Assembly: GCF_026626745.1 (NCBI RefSeq)
Contig: NZ_JAPNJW010000001.1
Coordinates: 6,279,247-6,343,246 of the forward strand
From: Nannocystis sp. RBIL2
GTDB taxonomy: Bacteria > Myxococcota_A > Polyangia > Nannocystales > Nannocystaceae
Length of the DNA stretch: 64,000 nt
Reading direction: 5' to 3'
Shown here one piece after another: positions 17,801-27,300 of this stretch (positions are counted from its first letter, which is position 1; each line of letters starts with the position of its first letter). The position numbers and the translations under genes are program-made. The notes under the pieces are model-generated. The model was not told the origin of the DNA. It did not search any database and was given only the letters and a program-made list of their open reading frames with translations.

Positions 17801-20800
17801 CATGTCGCACACGACGGAGCACGCCCCGCAGCAGCCGGCGCCGGCGAACCACGGGGTGGTCTTGCAGCTCGCCGGCGGGGAGAACCCGATGGTCCAGCGC
17901 AACATGTTGCCCTCACTGGACACCACCGTCGTCGCCGCGCCGACCCACCGCGCCTCGCTGCTCTACCACCCGTTCGCGACCCTGTTCTTGCAGCAGGTAC
18001 GCCGGCACGGCGTCGAGGGCATCCTCGACCCCGAGGTCGCGGAGCAGGTCGAGGAGCCGGACCTGGTGTACCAGGAGCTGAGCGAGGCGCTGCCGCACCC
18101 GTACTTCAACGAGATCGACGCGGTCGCCAAGCCGGCGCCGGTCGAGGACATCGATTTCGACTACAGCGGCGCGTACAGCGTGTACAACTGGGAACTGTTC
18201 TTCCACATCCCGATGTACATCGCTGACCGCCTGATGGCGGAGCGGCGCTTCGCCGAGGCGCAGAAGTGGCTGGGCTACGTCTTCAACCCGATCCGCAAGC
18301 CCGAGTCGATCGCCGACAGCGAGTGCGACCATTACTGGCGGATCCGGCCGTTCCGCGAGGCGGCCGCGAAGATGTCGATCGACGACCTGCTCGAGCTGCT
18401 GCACCACTTCGGCGACGACGACGTCAAGAACACCCAGAAGACCGCGCTCATCGCCCAGATCGCCGCGTGGCGCACCGACCCGTTCGCGCCGCACCACATC
18501 GCCCGCATGCGCCCGACCGCGTACATGCGCGCGGTGGTGATGAAGTACCTCGACAACCTGATCGCCTGGGGCGACGACCTGTTCCGCCAGGACACGCGGG
18601 AGAGCACCCAGGAGGCGGTCCAGCTCTACATCCTCGCGCTGCAGCTGCTCGGCAAGCGGCCGCGCGAGGTCGACGCCGACGAGCGGCCCGACAAGACCTA
18701 CGACGAGGCGGCCGGCATCATCGACGACTTCTCGAACTTCCTGGTCTCGCTCGAGAACGACATGATCGACATCACCGGCAAGTGGAAGGGTCTCCCGGTC
18801 GACTTCAAGGCGCAGCTCGACTACCAGGCGAACTACCCGAACGACGTCAAGTACGGCTACGTGCCGCCCAAGCCGAAGGGCGGGCCGCTGCTCGGCGTCC
18901 CCAAGCCGCGGCCCCGCCCGCACGTCCCGAAGTCGCCGTTCAACCCGCTGCCGCTGTCCGCCGGCGAGCAGGACCCGGTCGAGGGTAGGCTCTACTTCTG
19001 CATCCCGCCGAACACGCAACTGCTCGCCTATTGGGACACCGTTGCCGATCGCCTGTTCAAGCTGCGCAACTGCCTCAACCTCGAGGGCATCCGCCGCGAC
19101 CTCGCGCTGCTCGATCCGCCGATCGACCCCGGGCTGCTGGCCAAGGCCGCCGCGCAGGGCGTCGACATCGCCACGGCGATCAGCAACCTCAACGCGCCGC
19201 TGCCGAACTACCGCTTCCTCGTCCACCTCGGCATCGCCAAGGAGTTCGCGGGGCAGGTGGCGGCCCTCGGCGGCGCGCTGCTGCAGGCGCTCGAGAAGCG
19301 CGACGGCGAGACCCTCGCGGTGCTCCGCGCGAGCCACGAGCTCGATCTACTGCGCGCGGCCCGGACGGTCCGCCAGCGCGCCGTCGACGAGGCGCGCAAG
19401 AACATCGACGCGCTCGAGCTCAGCCGCACGACCGCGGAGAAGCGCGAGACCTACTATCTCACCCGCGAACCGATCAACACGCTCGAGCTCGCCGAGCGCG
19501 AGCACATGACCGAAGCGAAGAAGCTCGACAAGCTCGCCGGCGGGTTCAACGTCGCGGCGACCGTCGCGTCCGCGTTCCCCGACGTGACGATCGGCATCTC
19601 CGGGTTCTCCGGCAGCCCGGTCGCCACCGCCACGGTCGGCGGCCGGACCGCGGCCGCGATCGCTGGCGGGACCGCCGCGGCGGTCGGCGTCGTCGCCGGC
19701 ACCCACCGCACCAACGCCGTCATCTCCGGCACCAAGGCGTCGTACAAGCGCCGCGTCGAGGAGTGGGTGTTCCAGGCCCAGCAGGCCCGCGCCGAGATCG
19801 ACCAGATCGACGGTCAGATCACCGCCGCCCGCATCCGCGAGCAGATCGCGCTCGCGGAGCTCACCAACCACGACTTGCAGGCGGCGCGCTCGGCCGAGGC
19901 GCTCGAGGTGATGCAGTCGAAGTACACCAACGAGGAGCTGTACGCGTGGATGTCCGGCGAGCTGAGCAAGCTCCACCACCACGCCTACAAGCTCGCTGTC
20001 GACCTCGCACGGCGGAGCGAACGCTGCTACCGCCACGAGATCGCCGACGACAGCACCGACTTCATTCAGTTCGGCCACTGGGACAACCGCCGCCAGGGCC
20101 TGCTCGCGGGCGAGCGGCTGGGGCACGACCTGCGGCGCATGGAGGCCGCTTACTATGAGAAGAACCGCCGCGAGTACGAGCTGACCAAGCGGGTCTCGCT
20201 CGCCAGCATCGATCCGGTCGCGCTGGTGCAGCTACGGAAGACGGGCGCGTGCCACTTCTTCCTACCGGAGATGCTGTTCGACCTCGACCACCCGAGCCAC
20301 TTCCACCGCCGGATCAAGATGGTCGGCGTGACGCTCCCGGCGGTCACCGGGCCGTACACCACGCTCGGCGCGACGCTGATCTACGAGTCGGGCGCGTTGC
20401 GCCCGGCGCCGGGCGGCCCGTCGCCGGTCGCGTCGGGCCCGGCGCAGGCGTGGGCGATCAGCACCTCGCAGGACGACGCCGGCTTGTTCGAGCCGAACCT
20501 CCGCGACGAGCGCTACCTGCCGTTCGAGGGCCGCGGCCTGGTCGACAGCAGCTGGCGCCTCGAGCTGCCCGCCAAGGTGCGGCAGTTCGACTACGAGACG
20601 ATCTCCGACGTCATCCTGACGATCCGCTACACCGCCCGCGAGGGCGGGAGCGTCTGGGGCGACTCCGTGCAGGACGCGCTCGCCGCTGACGCGCTCGCCG
20701 GGTTCACGCGCGCCGACGCGGCCCTGGAGCCCGAGCGCGGCGCCGGTCAGGTGCACATGTACAGCGCGCGCGCCGAGTTCCCGGAGGCCTTCCGCGGCTT

Positions 20801-21206
20801 CATCGCCGCCGGCTCGGGCGGCGGCGCGGCGACCCTCGAGCTCGACCTCTCCGAGCAGCGCTTCCCACACCCGCAACTGCCGCCGGGCGGGCGCACGATC
20901 GAGTTCGTGGCGCTCTTCGTGCGCTGGCCGGCGGACGACGAGGTCGCGCCGGATCCGGGGGGCGACGTGTTCGTCGGCGCCGAGCTGCAGCCGCACGGAG
21001 GGGGCGCGACGCTCGGCCTCGAGTTCGGCCCCTACAAGCTCGACGACCCCGGCACGGGGGCCCGGTACAACTACGTCTGGCTCGCCCAGACCGCGACCGA
21101 CCTCGGCAAGGCGCCGGGCGAGTGGGCCCTGCACGTCCCGGGCGGCTGGCCTGCAGGGAAGGATCCCGAGGACGTGCTCGTGCTCGTCCAGTACACGATC
21201 TCGTGA
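11877..21206 (+). CDS. TcA-type subunit of a Tc (toxin complex) injection toxin
   Basis: About 3109 residues from the preferred ATG 11877 (MLSAIRGIVMNSS); ATG 11775 is possible but adds unlike sequence. Order: two carboxypeptidase-regulatory-like beta domains (about 1-210; IRGIV..FAGVTVRAG..., VSGYVVQADGTPVRATVTLYR); an alpha-helical shell with the VRP-type cluster GSLDYCSCKHCESVYGVAAYFVDVMQFV near residue 630; a neuraminidase-like/receptor-binding middle (NRKIFLYPENWVTPELRDD, YMWSSNLITPIRGYELQFPRQ); a coiled-coil channel with a hydrophobic Gly/Ala/Val tip (around VASAFPDVTIGISGFSG...GGTAAAVGVVAG); and the TcB-binding C-terminus (LFDLDHPSHFHRRIKMVGVTLP). Family knowledge: TcA pentamers form the pH-triggered channel that injects the TcC toxin. 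Insect and nematode pathogens usually have about 2500 residues; the extra N-terminal domains make this one long. Confidence 0.92.
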   Translation: MLSAIRGIVMNSSSSTPFAGVTVRAGVAGEDAREWSAVSDPTGRFRIELDEEAVAHLLGQRRHRELTFRMYSGSGPLFLGSQNIVVSTATLRGSETLTLSTEPITGTAGFAVSGYVVQADGTPVRATVTLYRKDLRTETSLGSGTTDATGRFVIRYTVSSGFTDRADFTVRLAAVGITASVGPICNPPPDLVVRLVEGNVPYRGPSEFDLDLAALSPLVGAYSFGSITAEEVEYLQCRSDYEPAAIARLVRAHSLGGGVSAAAAYALAYAGHPLNLHVLGGLNDRDISAAIAQAVADNVVPAATLADDSATVAALKAARIDRMVPSTTPESQPLGALLVAASLTPGLPRQFAEAYAAFVGTAEDFWSFLRTRFGDTAVDRIQFTLQVGALTASHPRLVKLLHEKRDAAEFTRAAELAQFDAADWRKWLDETVDSVVVGAPDGVPGNDSSRTRDAYSVAIAAMVEDLFPSAHLAYRVPATAITSNLAAFVVANPDFSFLRTELAGFFPTAQGRPTGTEAQETLRRDLARVQRLVHITPRRGRTAHVVALLTGGAVSAREIQRMGLPVFKRRFNLDDAAAATIYDKADQVATAVNHTVLHMRPEMYVGNFKVLTTPGCGDPDLETLFGSLDYCSCKHCESVYGVAAYFVDVMQFVRDRGQGVGSLFAALTDRRPELVHVKLNCENSDTPLPTIDLVNEILEREARVPLGLAAIDFENPNNWLQTTWSAGDLAAHPEHVDDQVYVRLRDVTRAYFPMTLPFDLPLAEARAYLQSLGVGRVELQDVFEFWSAFAEDQPFRVDERLGLSRGHGRIVRAEAGTKTLEEHWGFASGADWVGPINEVERFLVRAGLTFPELQALLRTRFLDGVEIAYDEPCTLAGARLIPTDEPTEDGLEAPKLAALHVFLRVRRALGWSFAELDAALAALGVDLTTPAADLAALARLVRVRRRFPQLPLGEVLSWWGPLDDRKPAEDLRSYYDEVVRPRTREAAFRDLTGTLGEVRGSLLGILQIDEAGLQAIYSATGLDDVDSLTLPNLSTLYRVASMARAVGLSVVDLVTLTRYTQSLNEGTPGPFAGDPDAPVRELLELATAVKHSGFTVAALDWILRNQRGEAFGTSDLDVMRTLIGLITALQQTAVEHAQSLPPAELPPAERLEKLLLAVHPPAIAQAALLFVRKESNPPPGTEVEAAALRDELLPFLVEDSPAHSEFGLTFASPTTAEDRVDLALAALAAWLWQQRREHVVIQQLAVALKLEPADVADLLESYEDSNGSALAQFTADAFFATTAFDSEADAALLKEESFPKQFVTRPVVDVRAELYRQLRKIALIASTFRFSPGLLRWLLTHADNALTPVLDLANLPADQAPHAPIYAAFAGWDWLRRAIVLRDQALVEPAALPVLLDALFASPYVEDTALAALAAATGWDEATLDAFEAAHPLTQADLASLRGVEALHGVFRASARIGAQPATLWTWAVTPTVTVAQAAAIKGTVQSKYSAPAWISAAQPIRDKLRERQRDALVDLLVHELDGVEDREDLFARLLTDVDISCCGRTTRLLFTTAAVQLFVQRALMGLEGPGMALTSAESEEWAWMKRFRVWEANRKIFLYPENWVTPELRDDKTPLFRQLEDDISKSEVTATAVEKAYVRYLEGLHEVARLDICGMYHELEEDPSSDEVLVDRMHMFGRTRGDPSKVFYRQRVDDAYWTPWQELPFPVEAPDVLPVVAYRRLMLIWPKIEVRAKEPSDSELKATEDSPKNPSKYRKVRLMWSEYREGEWGDVRTTETTLRVPQYANASSPEDRHRYWDVSLTAERDGPDLHVRPAVARALGTTTEVKHVLIDLKGYFQYDATTGRFEVEYDSVPEFDVYNDAGLTSGFPMPINTIPRNQAFGPPDGYPVVGKVRVPLSTKPNQPYMWSSNLITPIRGYELQFPRQDHALDARHPFAYGDRDAAFYIRPIDRGAAIDADVNKQDLKTLDELSIVPYMSHTTEHAPQQPAPANHGVVLQLAGGENPMVQRNMLPSLDTTVVAAPTHRASLLYHPFATLFLQQVRRHGVEGILDPEVAEQVEEPDLVYQELSEALPHPYFNEIDAVAKPAPVEDIDFDYSGAYSVYNWELFFHIPMYIADRLMAERRFAEAQKWLGYVFNPIRKPESIADSECDHYWRIRPFREAAAKMSIDDLLELLHHFGDDDVKNTQKTALIAQIAAWRTDPFAPHHIARMRPTAYMRAVVMKYLDNLIAWGDDLFRQDTRESTQEAVQLYILALQLLGKRPREVDADERPDKTYDEAAGIIDDFSNFLVSLENDMIDITGKWKGLPVDFKAQLDYQANYPNDVKYGYVPPKPKGGPLLGVPKPRPRPHVPKSPFNPLPLSAGEQDPVEGRLYFCIPPNTQLLAYWDTVADRLFKLRNCLNLEGIRRDLALLDPPIDPGLLAKAAAQGVDIATAISNLNAPLPNYRFLVHLGIAKEFAGQVAALGGALLQALEKRDGETLAVLRASHELDLLRAARTVRQRAVDEARKNIDALELSRTTAEKRETYYLTREPINTLELAEREHMTEAKKLDKLAGGFNVAATVASAFPDVTIGISGFSGSPVATATVGGRTAAAIAGGTAAAVGVVAGTHRTNAVISGTKASYKRRVEEWVFQAQQARAEIDQIDGQITAARIREQIALAELTNHDLQAARSAEALEVMQSKYTNEELYAWMSGELSKLHHHAYKLAVDLARRSERCYRHEIADDSTDFIQFGHWDNRRQGLLAGERLGHDLRRMEAAYYEKNRREYELTKRVSLASIDPVALVQLRKTGACHFFLPEMLFDLDHPSHFHRRIKMVGVTLPAVTGPYTTLGATLIYESGALRPAPGGPSPVASGPAQAWAISTSQDDAGLFEPNLRDERYLPFEGRGLVDSSWRLELPAKVRQFDYETISDVILTIRYTAREGGSVWGDSVQDALAADALAGFTRADAALEPERGAGQVHMYSARAEFPEAFRGFIAAGSGGGAATLELDLSEQRFPHPQLPPGGRTIEFVALFVRWPADDEVAPDPGGDVFVGAELQPHGGGATLGLEFGPYKLDDPGTGARYNYVWLAQTATDLGKAPGEWALHVPGGWPAGKDPEDVLVLVQYTIS

Positions 21207-21316
21207 ACGTCGACGAGGGCTGGGCCGCCGGTCAGGGCCCCGAGGAGGTGTCTTCTTCGTCGTCAGTCACAAGATGGACCCGGTCCAATCAGTGACGAGC
21301 AGGGGAGGGTGGAGTC

Positions 21317-24300
21317 ATGGCAATGAAGCGCGACAATGATGTCTCCGGCGGCCGCATGGCCGATTCCTCGCCAACGCGGAAGAGCGGCGATCAGCCCACG
21401 GACAGCGCGGCCCGTCCCAGCGGCCACCGCGCCGGCCCTGGGGCCTCTCCCGCAATCACCAACAGATCGCAAGACACCCGCGAAGGCCCCGGCGCGGCCG
21501 CCTCCGCCGGCGTGGGTGTGCAGAGTTCGCAATCCCCCGCCCCCGCGGCGCCGAACCCGTCCCAGCTCGCTCCCTCGATCTCCCTACCCAAGGGGGGCGG
21601 CGCCTTAAAAAACATCGGCGACAAGTTCGAGGCCAACGCCTTCAGCGGCAGCGGCGGTATGAGCATTCCGATCGCCGTCTCGCCGGGTCGGGGCCTCTCT
21701 CCGACCCTCGCCCTCGGCTACAGCACCGGCGCCGGCAACGGCCCGTTCGGCATGGGCTGGCAGCTCTCGGTCGCATCGATCTCGCGCAAGACCGACAAGG
21801 GCTTGCCGACCTACGACGACGCGACCGAGGCCGACACCTTCCTCATCTCCGACGCCGAGGACCTCGTCCCGCTGCTCGAGCAAGACGGCGGCGAGTGGAC
21901 GCGCAAGGTCTTCACACAAGACGGCCACCGCGTCCACGGCTATCGTCCCCGCGTCGAGGCCGGCTTCGCCCGCATCGAGCGCTGGGTCCACCTCGGCACC
22001 GGCGACGTCCACTGGCGCACCTGGTCGCGCGACAACGTGCGCAGCACCTACGGCACCACCCCGGAAACCCGGATCGCCGACCCGGCCAATCCCGCGCGGA
22101 TCTTCACCTGGCTCATCGACCAGACGGCCGACGACCGCGGCAACCTCGTCCGCTTCGTCTACAAGCAGGAGGACCTCGCCGACGTCGACCTCGAGAGCCT
22201 CGAGGAGCACGAGCGCCTCGCCGTCACCCAGGTCCAGGCCCAGCGCTACCTCAAGCGCATCTATTACGGCAACGCCACGCCGTACTTCGAAGGCGGCTGG
22301 CACTTCGAGGTCCTCCTCGACTACGGCGAGCACGACGCTTACGGCGTCGAGACCGGCACCTGGCCCGCCCGCCCCGACACCTTCTCAAATTTCCGCGGCT
22401 GCTTCGACATCCGCACCCGGCGGCTGTGCCGGCGGATCCTCATGCTCCACCATTTCGAGGAGCTGCCCGTCGATCCGTACCTCGTCGCCGCCACCGAGCT
22501 CACCTATTCCGAGAACCCGACCGCCACGCTCCTGACCGCCGCCAGGCACCGTGGCTATGTCTATTCCAGCGGCGCCTATTCCCACAAGGCCTACCCGCCG
22601 GTCGAGTTCACCTACAGCGCCGCGCAGATCGATCCGACCCTCCGCCTCGTCGACGCCGACACTTTAAAAGACGTCCCGGGCGCTCTGGGCGGCCGCTTCG
22701 AGCTCGTCGACCTCGACGGCGAGGGTTTGCCCGGCCTCCTCACCGAGCAGGCCGGCCACTGGTATTACAAGCGCAACGAGGGAAACGGCACCTTCGGCCC
22801 GCTGCGCAGCCTGCCGAGCCTGCCGAGCAACGCTCGCCTCGGCAGCCAGCGCCTCCTCGACCTCAACGGCGACGGCGCCCTCAGCCTCACCAGCTTCTCC
22901 GGCCCCGCGCCCGGCTTCTACGAGCGCCCGCTCCCGATGTGCGGCGTCGCGGCCGAGGACTGGCAATCGTTTCGCAGCTTCCGCGCGATCCCCAACATCG
23001 ACCTCGGCGCCCCCAACGTCCAGCTCCTCGATATCAACGGAGATGGCCTCGCGGACATCCTCGTCTGCGAGGACAATCGATTCATCTGGTACCCCTCCGA
23101 GGGCCACAATGGTTACGGCGAGCCGCGCGTCCTCTCGCGTCCGCGCGACGAGCGAGTCGGCCCCCAGCTGATCTGGACCGACCCGCAGCAGGCCATCTAT
23201 TTCACCGACATGACCGGCGACGGTCTCGCCGACATCGTCCGCGTCCGCAACGGCTCCGTCGTCTACTGGCCCAACCTCGGCTACGGCCGCTTCGGCCGCC
23301 AGATCGGCATGCGCGGCGCCCCCGTGTTCGACCGCCCCGACCGCTTCCGCGCCGATCGCCTGCGGATCGGCGACATCGACGGCAGCGGCACCACCGACCT
23401 CGTCTACGTCCGCCAGGACGGCGCCCGCGTGTGGCACAACCAGGCCGGCAACAGCTTTTCAAGCGCCGTCCAGGTCGACATCCCGCCGGTCGACAGCCTC
23501 TCGTCCGTCCAGCTCGCCGACATCCTGGGAAAGGGCACCGCCGCGCTCGTCTGGTCGACCGACCTGCCGCATCGCCAGGGCACGCATATCGCCTTCGTCG
23601 ACCTCATGTCGGCGGGCAAGCCCTATTTGATGCTCTCGTCCAAGAACAATATGGGCGCCGAGACCCGGGTCGAATATGCCCCATCGACCAGGTTCTATCT
23701 CGAGGACCGCGCCGCCGGTCGGCCGTGGAAGACCCGCCTCCCGTTCCCCACCCACGTCATCGAGCGCGTCGAGGTCCGCGATCACGTCACCGGCCACACC
23801 TTTGTCCAAAGGTACCGCTACCACCACGGCTACTTCGACGGCCCCGAGCGCGAGTTCCGCGGCTTCGGCATGGTCGAGACCGAGGACACCGAGTCCTGGG
23901 CTGACTACAATTCTCCCAGGCTGTTCCCGACCGGTCACCAGATCGTCGACGAGGAATTGCACAGCCCGCCGGTCTTGACCAAAACCTGGTACCACACCGG
24001 CGCCTACCTCGGCGGCACCAGCCTCGCGCACTGCTACGCCAGCGAGTACTACAGCGACAAGACGCTCGAGAACCCCGCCGGCGTCGCCGTCGACCTGCCC
24101 GAGACCCTGATCCCCGACGGCCTCACCCCGGTCGAGGCTCGCGAGGCCGTGCGAGCCCTCCGCGGCCGTGCCCTCCGCGTCGAGGTCTACGGCCGCGACG
24201 GCACCGAGGAGCAAATCCACCCCTACACCGTCTCCGAGGCCAACTTCGCCGTCCGCCTCCTGCAACCTCGCGGCGACCAGGAGCACGCCGCCTTCCTCGT

Positions 24301-27300
24301 CCACGACCGCGAGTCGCTCTCCTATCATTATGAGCGCAACCCTGTCGATCCGCGGGTCTCGCAGTCGGCCGTGCTCGAGGTCGACGACTTCGGCAACCCC
24401 GTCCGCTCGGTCAGCGTCGCCTACAAGAAGCCCGTCCTCCTCGGCGCTGAAGCCGAGCAGCTCGTCACCAGCATCGTCCTCACCGAGTCCGACCTCCTCA
24501 ACGTCCACGACCAGCCCGACACCTATCGCCTCGGCGTCCCGGTCGAGCTCCGCACCTACGAGCTCCACGGCCTCGCGGGCGACCCCGCCGATCCCTTCAC
24601 CCACGCCGAACTGCTCGCCCACGCCGACGCCGCCACCGAGGTCCCCTATCAAGGCCCGGTCCCCGTGGGCACCCAGAAGCGCCTGCTCTCGCGCGCCCAG
24701 ATCTATTATTATTCCGACGACCTCGCCTCCCGCCTGTCTCTCGGGCAATGTGGCCTCCGCGCCCTGCCCTACGAGACCTTGACCCTCGCCTTCACCCAGG
24801 ACCACCTCGACGCGGTTTTCCTGAACGGCGAGCTCACGGGCCTCGCCCTCGACACCGAGGGCGGCTACCGCGAGGACGACGGCCTGTGGTGGCGCCCGAG
24901 CGGCCGCGTCCTCTTCGACGCCGCCAACTTCTACCGCGTCACCGAGTCGCGCGACATCTTCGGCAACGCGACCACCTTCACGCACGACGCCCACAGCCTC
25001 CTGATCGAGGCCGCCGAGGACGCTCTCGGCAACACGCTCAGCGCTCACAACGACTACCGCCTCCTCGCCCCCGACCTCGTCACCGACCCCAACGGTAACC
25101 GCCAAGCCGTCGCCTTCGACGCCCTCGGCATGGTCATCAAGACGGCCGTGATGGGCAAGGCCGGCGACAGCGACGGCGACACGCTGACCGACCCGACCGT
25201 GGAGATCGAGTACGACCTCGCGGTCATCCCGTCGGTCGTCCACACGATCGTCCGCGAGAACCACGGCGCCGGCAACCTCGCCTTCCAGCACAGCTACGCC
25301 TACTCCGGCGGCCTCGGCCAGGTCGTCTTACAAAAGGCCCAGGCCGAGCCCGGCCTCGCGCCCAAGCGCGACGGCAACGGCGACCTCGTGTTCGACGGCG
25401 GCGACCTCGTGTTCGAGGACACCACCCCGAACCCGCGCTGGGTCGGCAACGGCCGCGTCATCGTCGACAACAAGGGCAACCCCGTCAAGCAGTACGAACC
25501 CTTCTTCGACTCGAGCCCTGCGTACACCGACGAACAGGAGCTCGTCGAATGGGGCGTCACCCCCTTCATCCACTACGACCCGCTCGGCCGCATGGTCCGC
25601 ACCGACCTGCCCGATGGGACTCTTATTAAAGTGTCCTTCACGCCGTGGCAGCAGGTCGCGCACGACGCCAACGACAACGTCCTCGCCAGCGACTGGTACG
25701 CCGAGCGCGCCGCCCTCGTCGGCGGCACGCCGCACAACGACGGCGAGAAGTACGCCGCCCTCCACGCCGAGCCACACGACGGCACCCCCACCACAACACT
25801 GCTCGACAACCTCGGCCGTCCCTTCCTCGTCATCGCCGACAACGGCCTCGACGAGAACGACGACCCGCAGAAGTTCGCGACCCGCATCAAGCTCGACATC
25901 GAGGGCAACACCCTTGAGGTCAAGGATGCCCGGGGCAACACCGCCGAGACCAACACCTTCGCGCCCGGCGGTCTCCAGCTCAAGACCCATAGCGTCGACG
26001 CTGGCACCCGTCTCGCCCTGCCCAACGCTCTGGGCAACCCCCTGCGCGCCTGGGACAGCCGGCAGAACGACCGCCGCTGGACCTACGACGCCCTCAATCG
26101 CCCGACGCACGCCTATCTCAAGCACGCGGCCGACCCCGAGGTGCTGCAGCAGCGCATCGTCTATGGCGAGGGCCTCGGCATCAGCGCCGACGCCACCAAC
26201 CACCGCGGCCAGGTCTACCGCGTCTACGACAGCGCCGGCGTCCTCACCAGCCTCGCCTACGATTTTAAAGGCAACCTCCTCGCCACCGAGCGCCGCCTCG
26301 CCGAGGAGTACAAGACCACGCCCGACTGGATCGACCTCGCCACCCTGACCGACCCGGCCCTCATCCACGCCGCCGCCGCGCCCCTGCTCGAGGCCGAGAC
26401 CTTCACGACATCCTGGACCTACGACGCCCTCAGCCGCGTCCGCACTCAGACCACGCCCGACGCCAGCGTCACCACCCAGACCTTCGGTCTCGGCGGCATG
26501 CTGCAGTCCGTCGCCGTCAACGTCCGCGGCGCCGTCACGGCCACGAACATCGTCACCAACATCGACTACAACGCCCGCGGCCAGCGCCTCCTCATCGAGT
26601 ACGGCAACGGCTCGGCCACTGACTACGAATACGACCCCAAGAATTTCCGCGTCACTCGCATTCACACCGAGCGCCCGCACACCGACCCCGACCTGCGCAC
26701 CGTCCAGGACCTGCGCTACCACTACGACCCCTCGGGCAACATCGCCCAGATCCGCGACCAGGCTCAGCAGGGCGTCTTCTTCGACAACGCCTATGTCGAC
26801 CCGACCCAGACGTTCCGCTACGACCCGACCTACCGCCTCGTCGAGGCCACCGGTCGCGAGCACGACGCGCTCCCCATGCCCACCGCCGACGGCTTCGCGC
26901 CCATTGCGCATCCGCAGGACACCCAGGCCCAGCGCAACTACAGGCAGGTCTACACCTACGACCCAGTCGGCAACATCACCCAGATGGCTCACCGCGTCCT
27001 CGTCGACGACGTCGAGCAGATTGCCTGGCGCCGCGGATACCTCTACGCTTCAGCCGGCAACCGCCTCCTGCGCACCAGCCTCCCCGCCGACGACTTCGAC
27101 GATCCCGAGAACTACTCCGTCGAGTACGAGCACGACGACCACGGCAACATGACTGCCATGCCCACCATCCCCGGGGGCCTCACCTGGGACGACGACGATC
27201 GCCTGCACAGCAGCGACGCCATCGGCGGCGGCATCACCTACTACGTCTACGACGGCGCCGGCCAGCGCGTCCGCAAGGTCACCGTCAACCAGTCGAACTC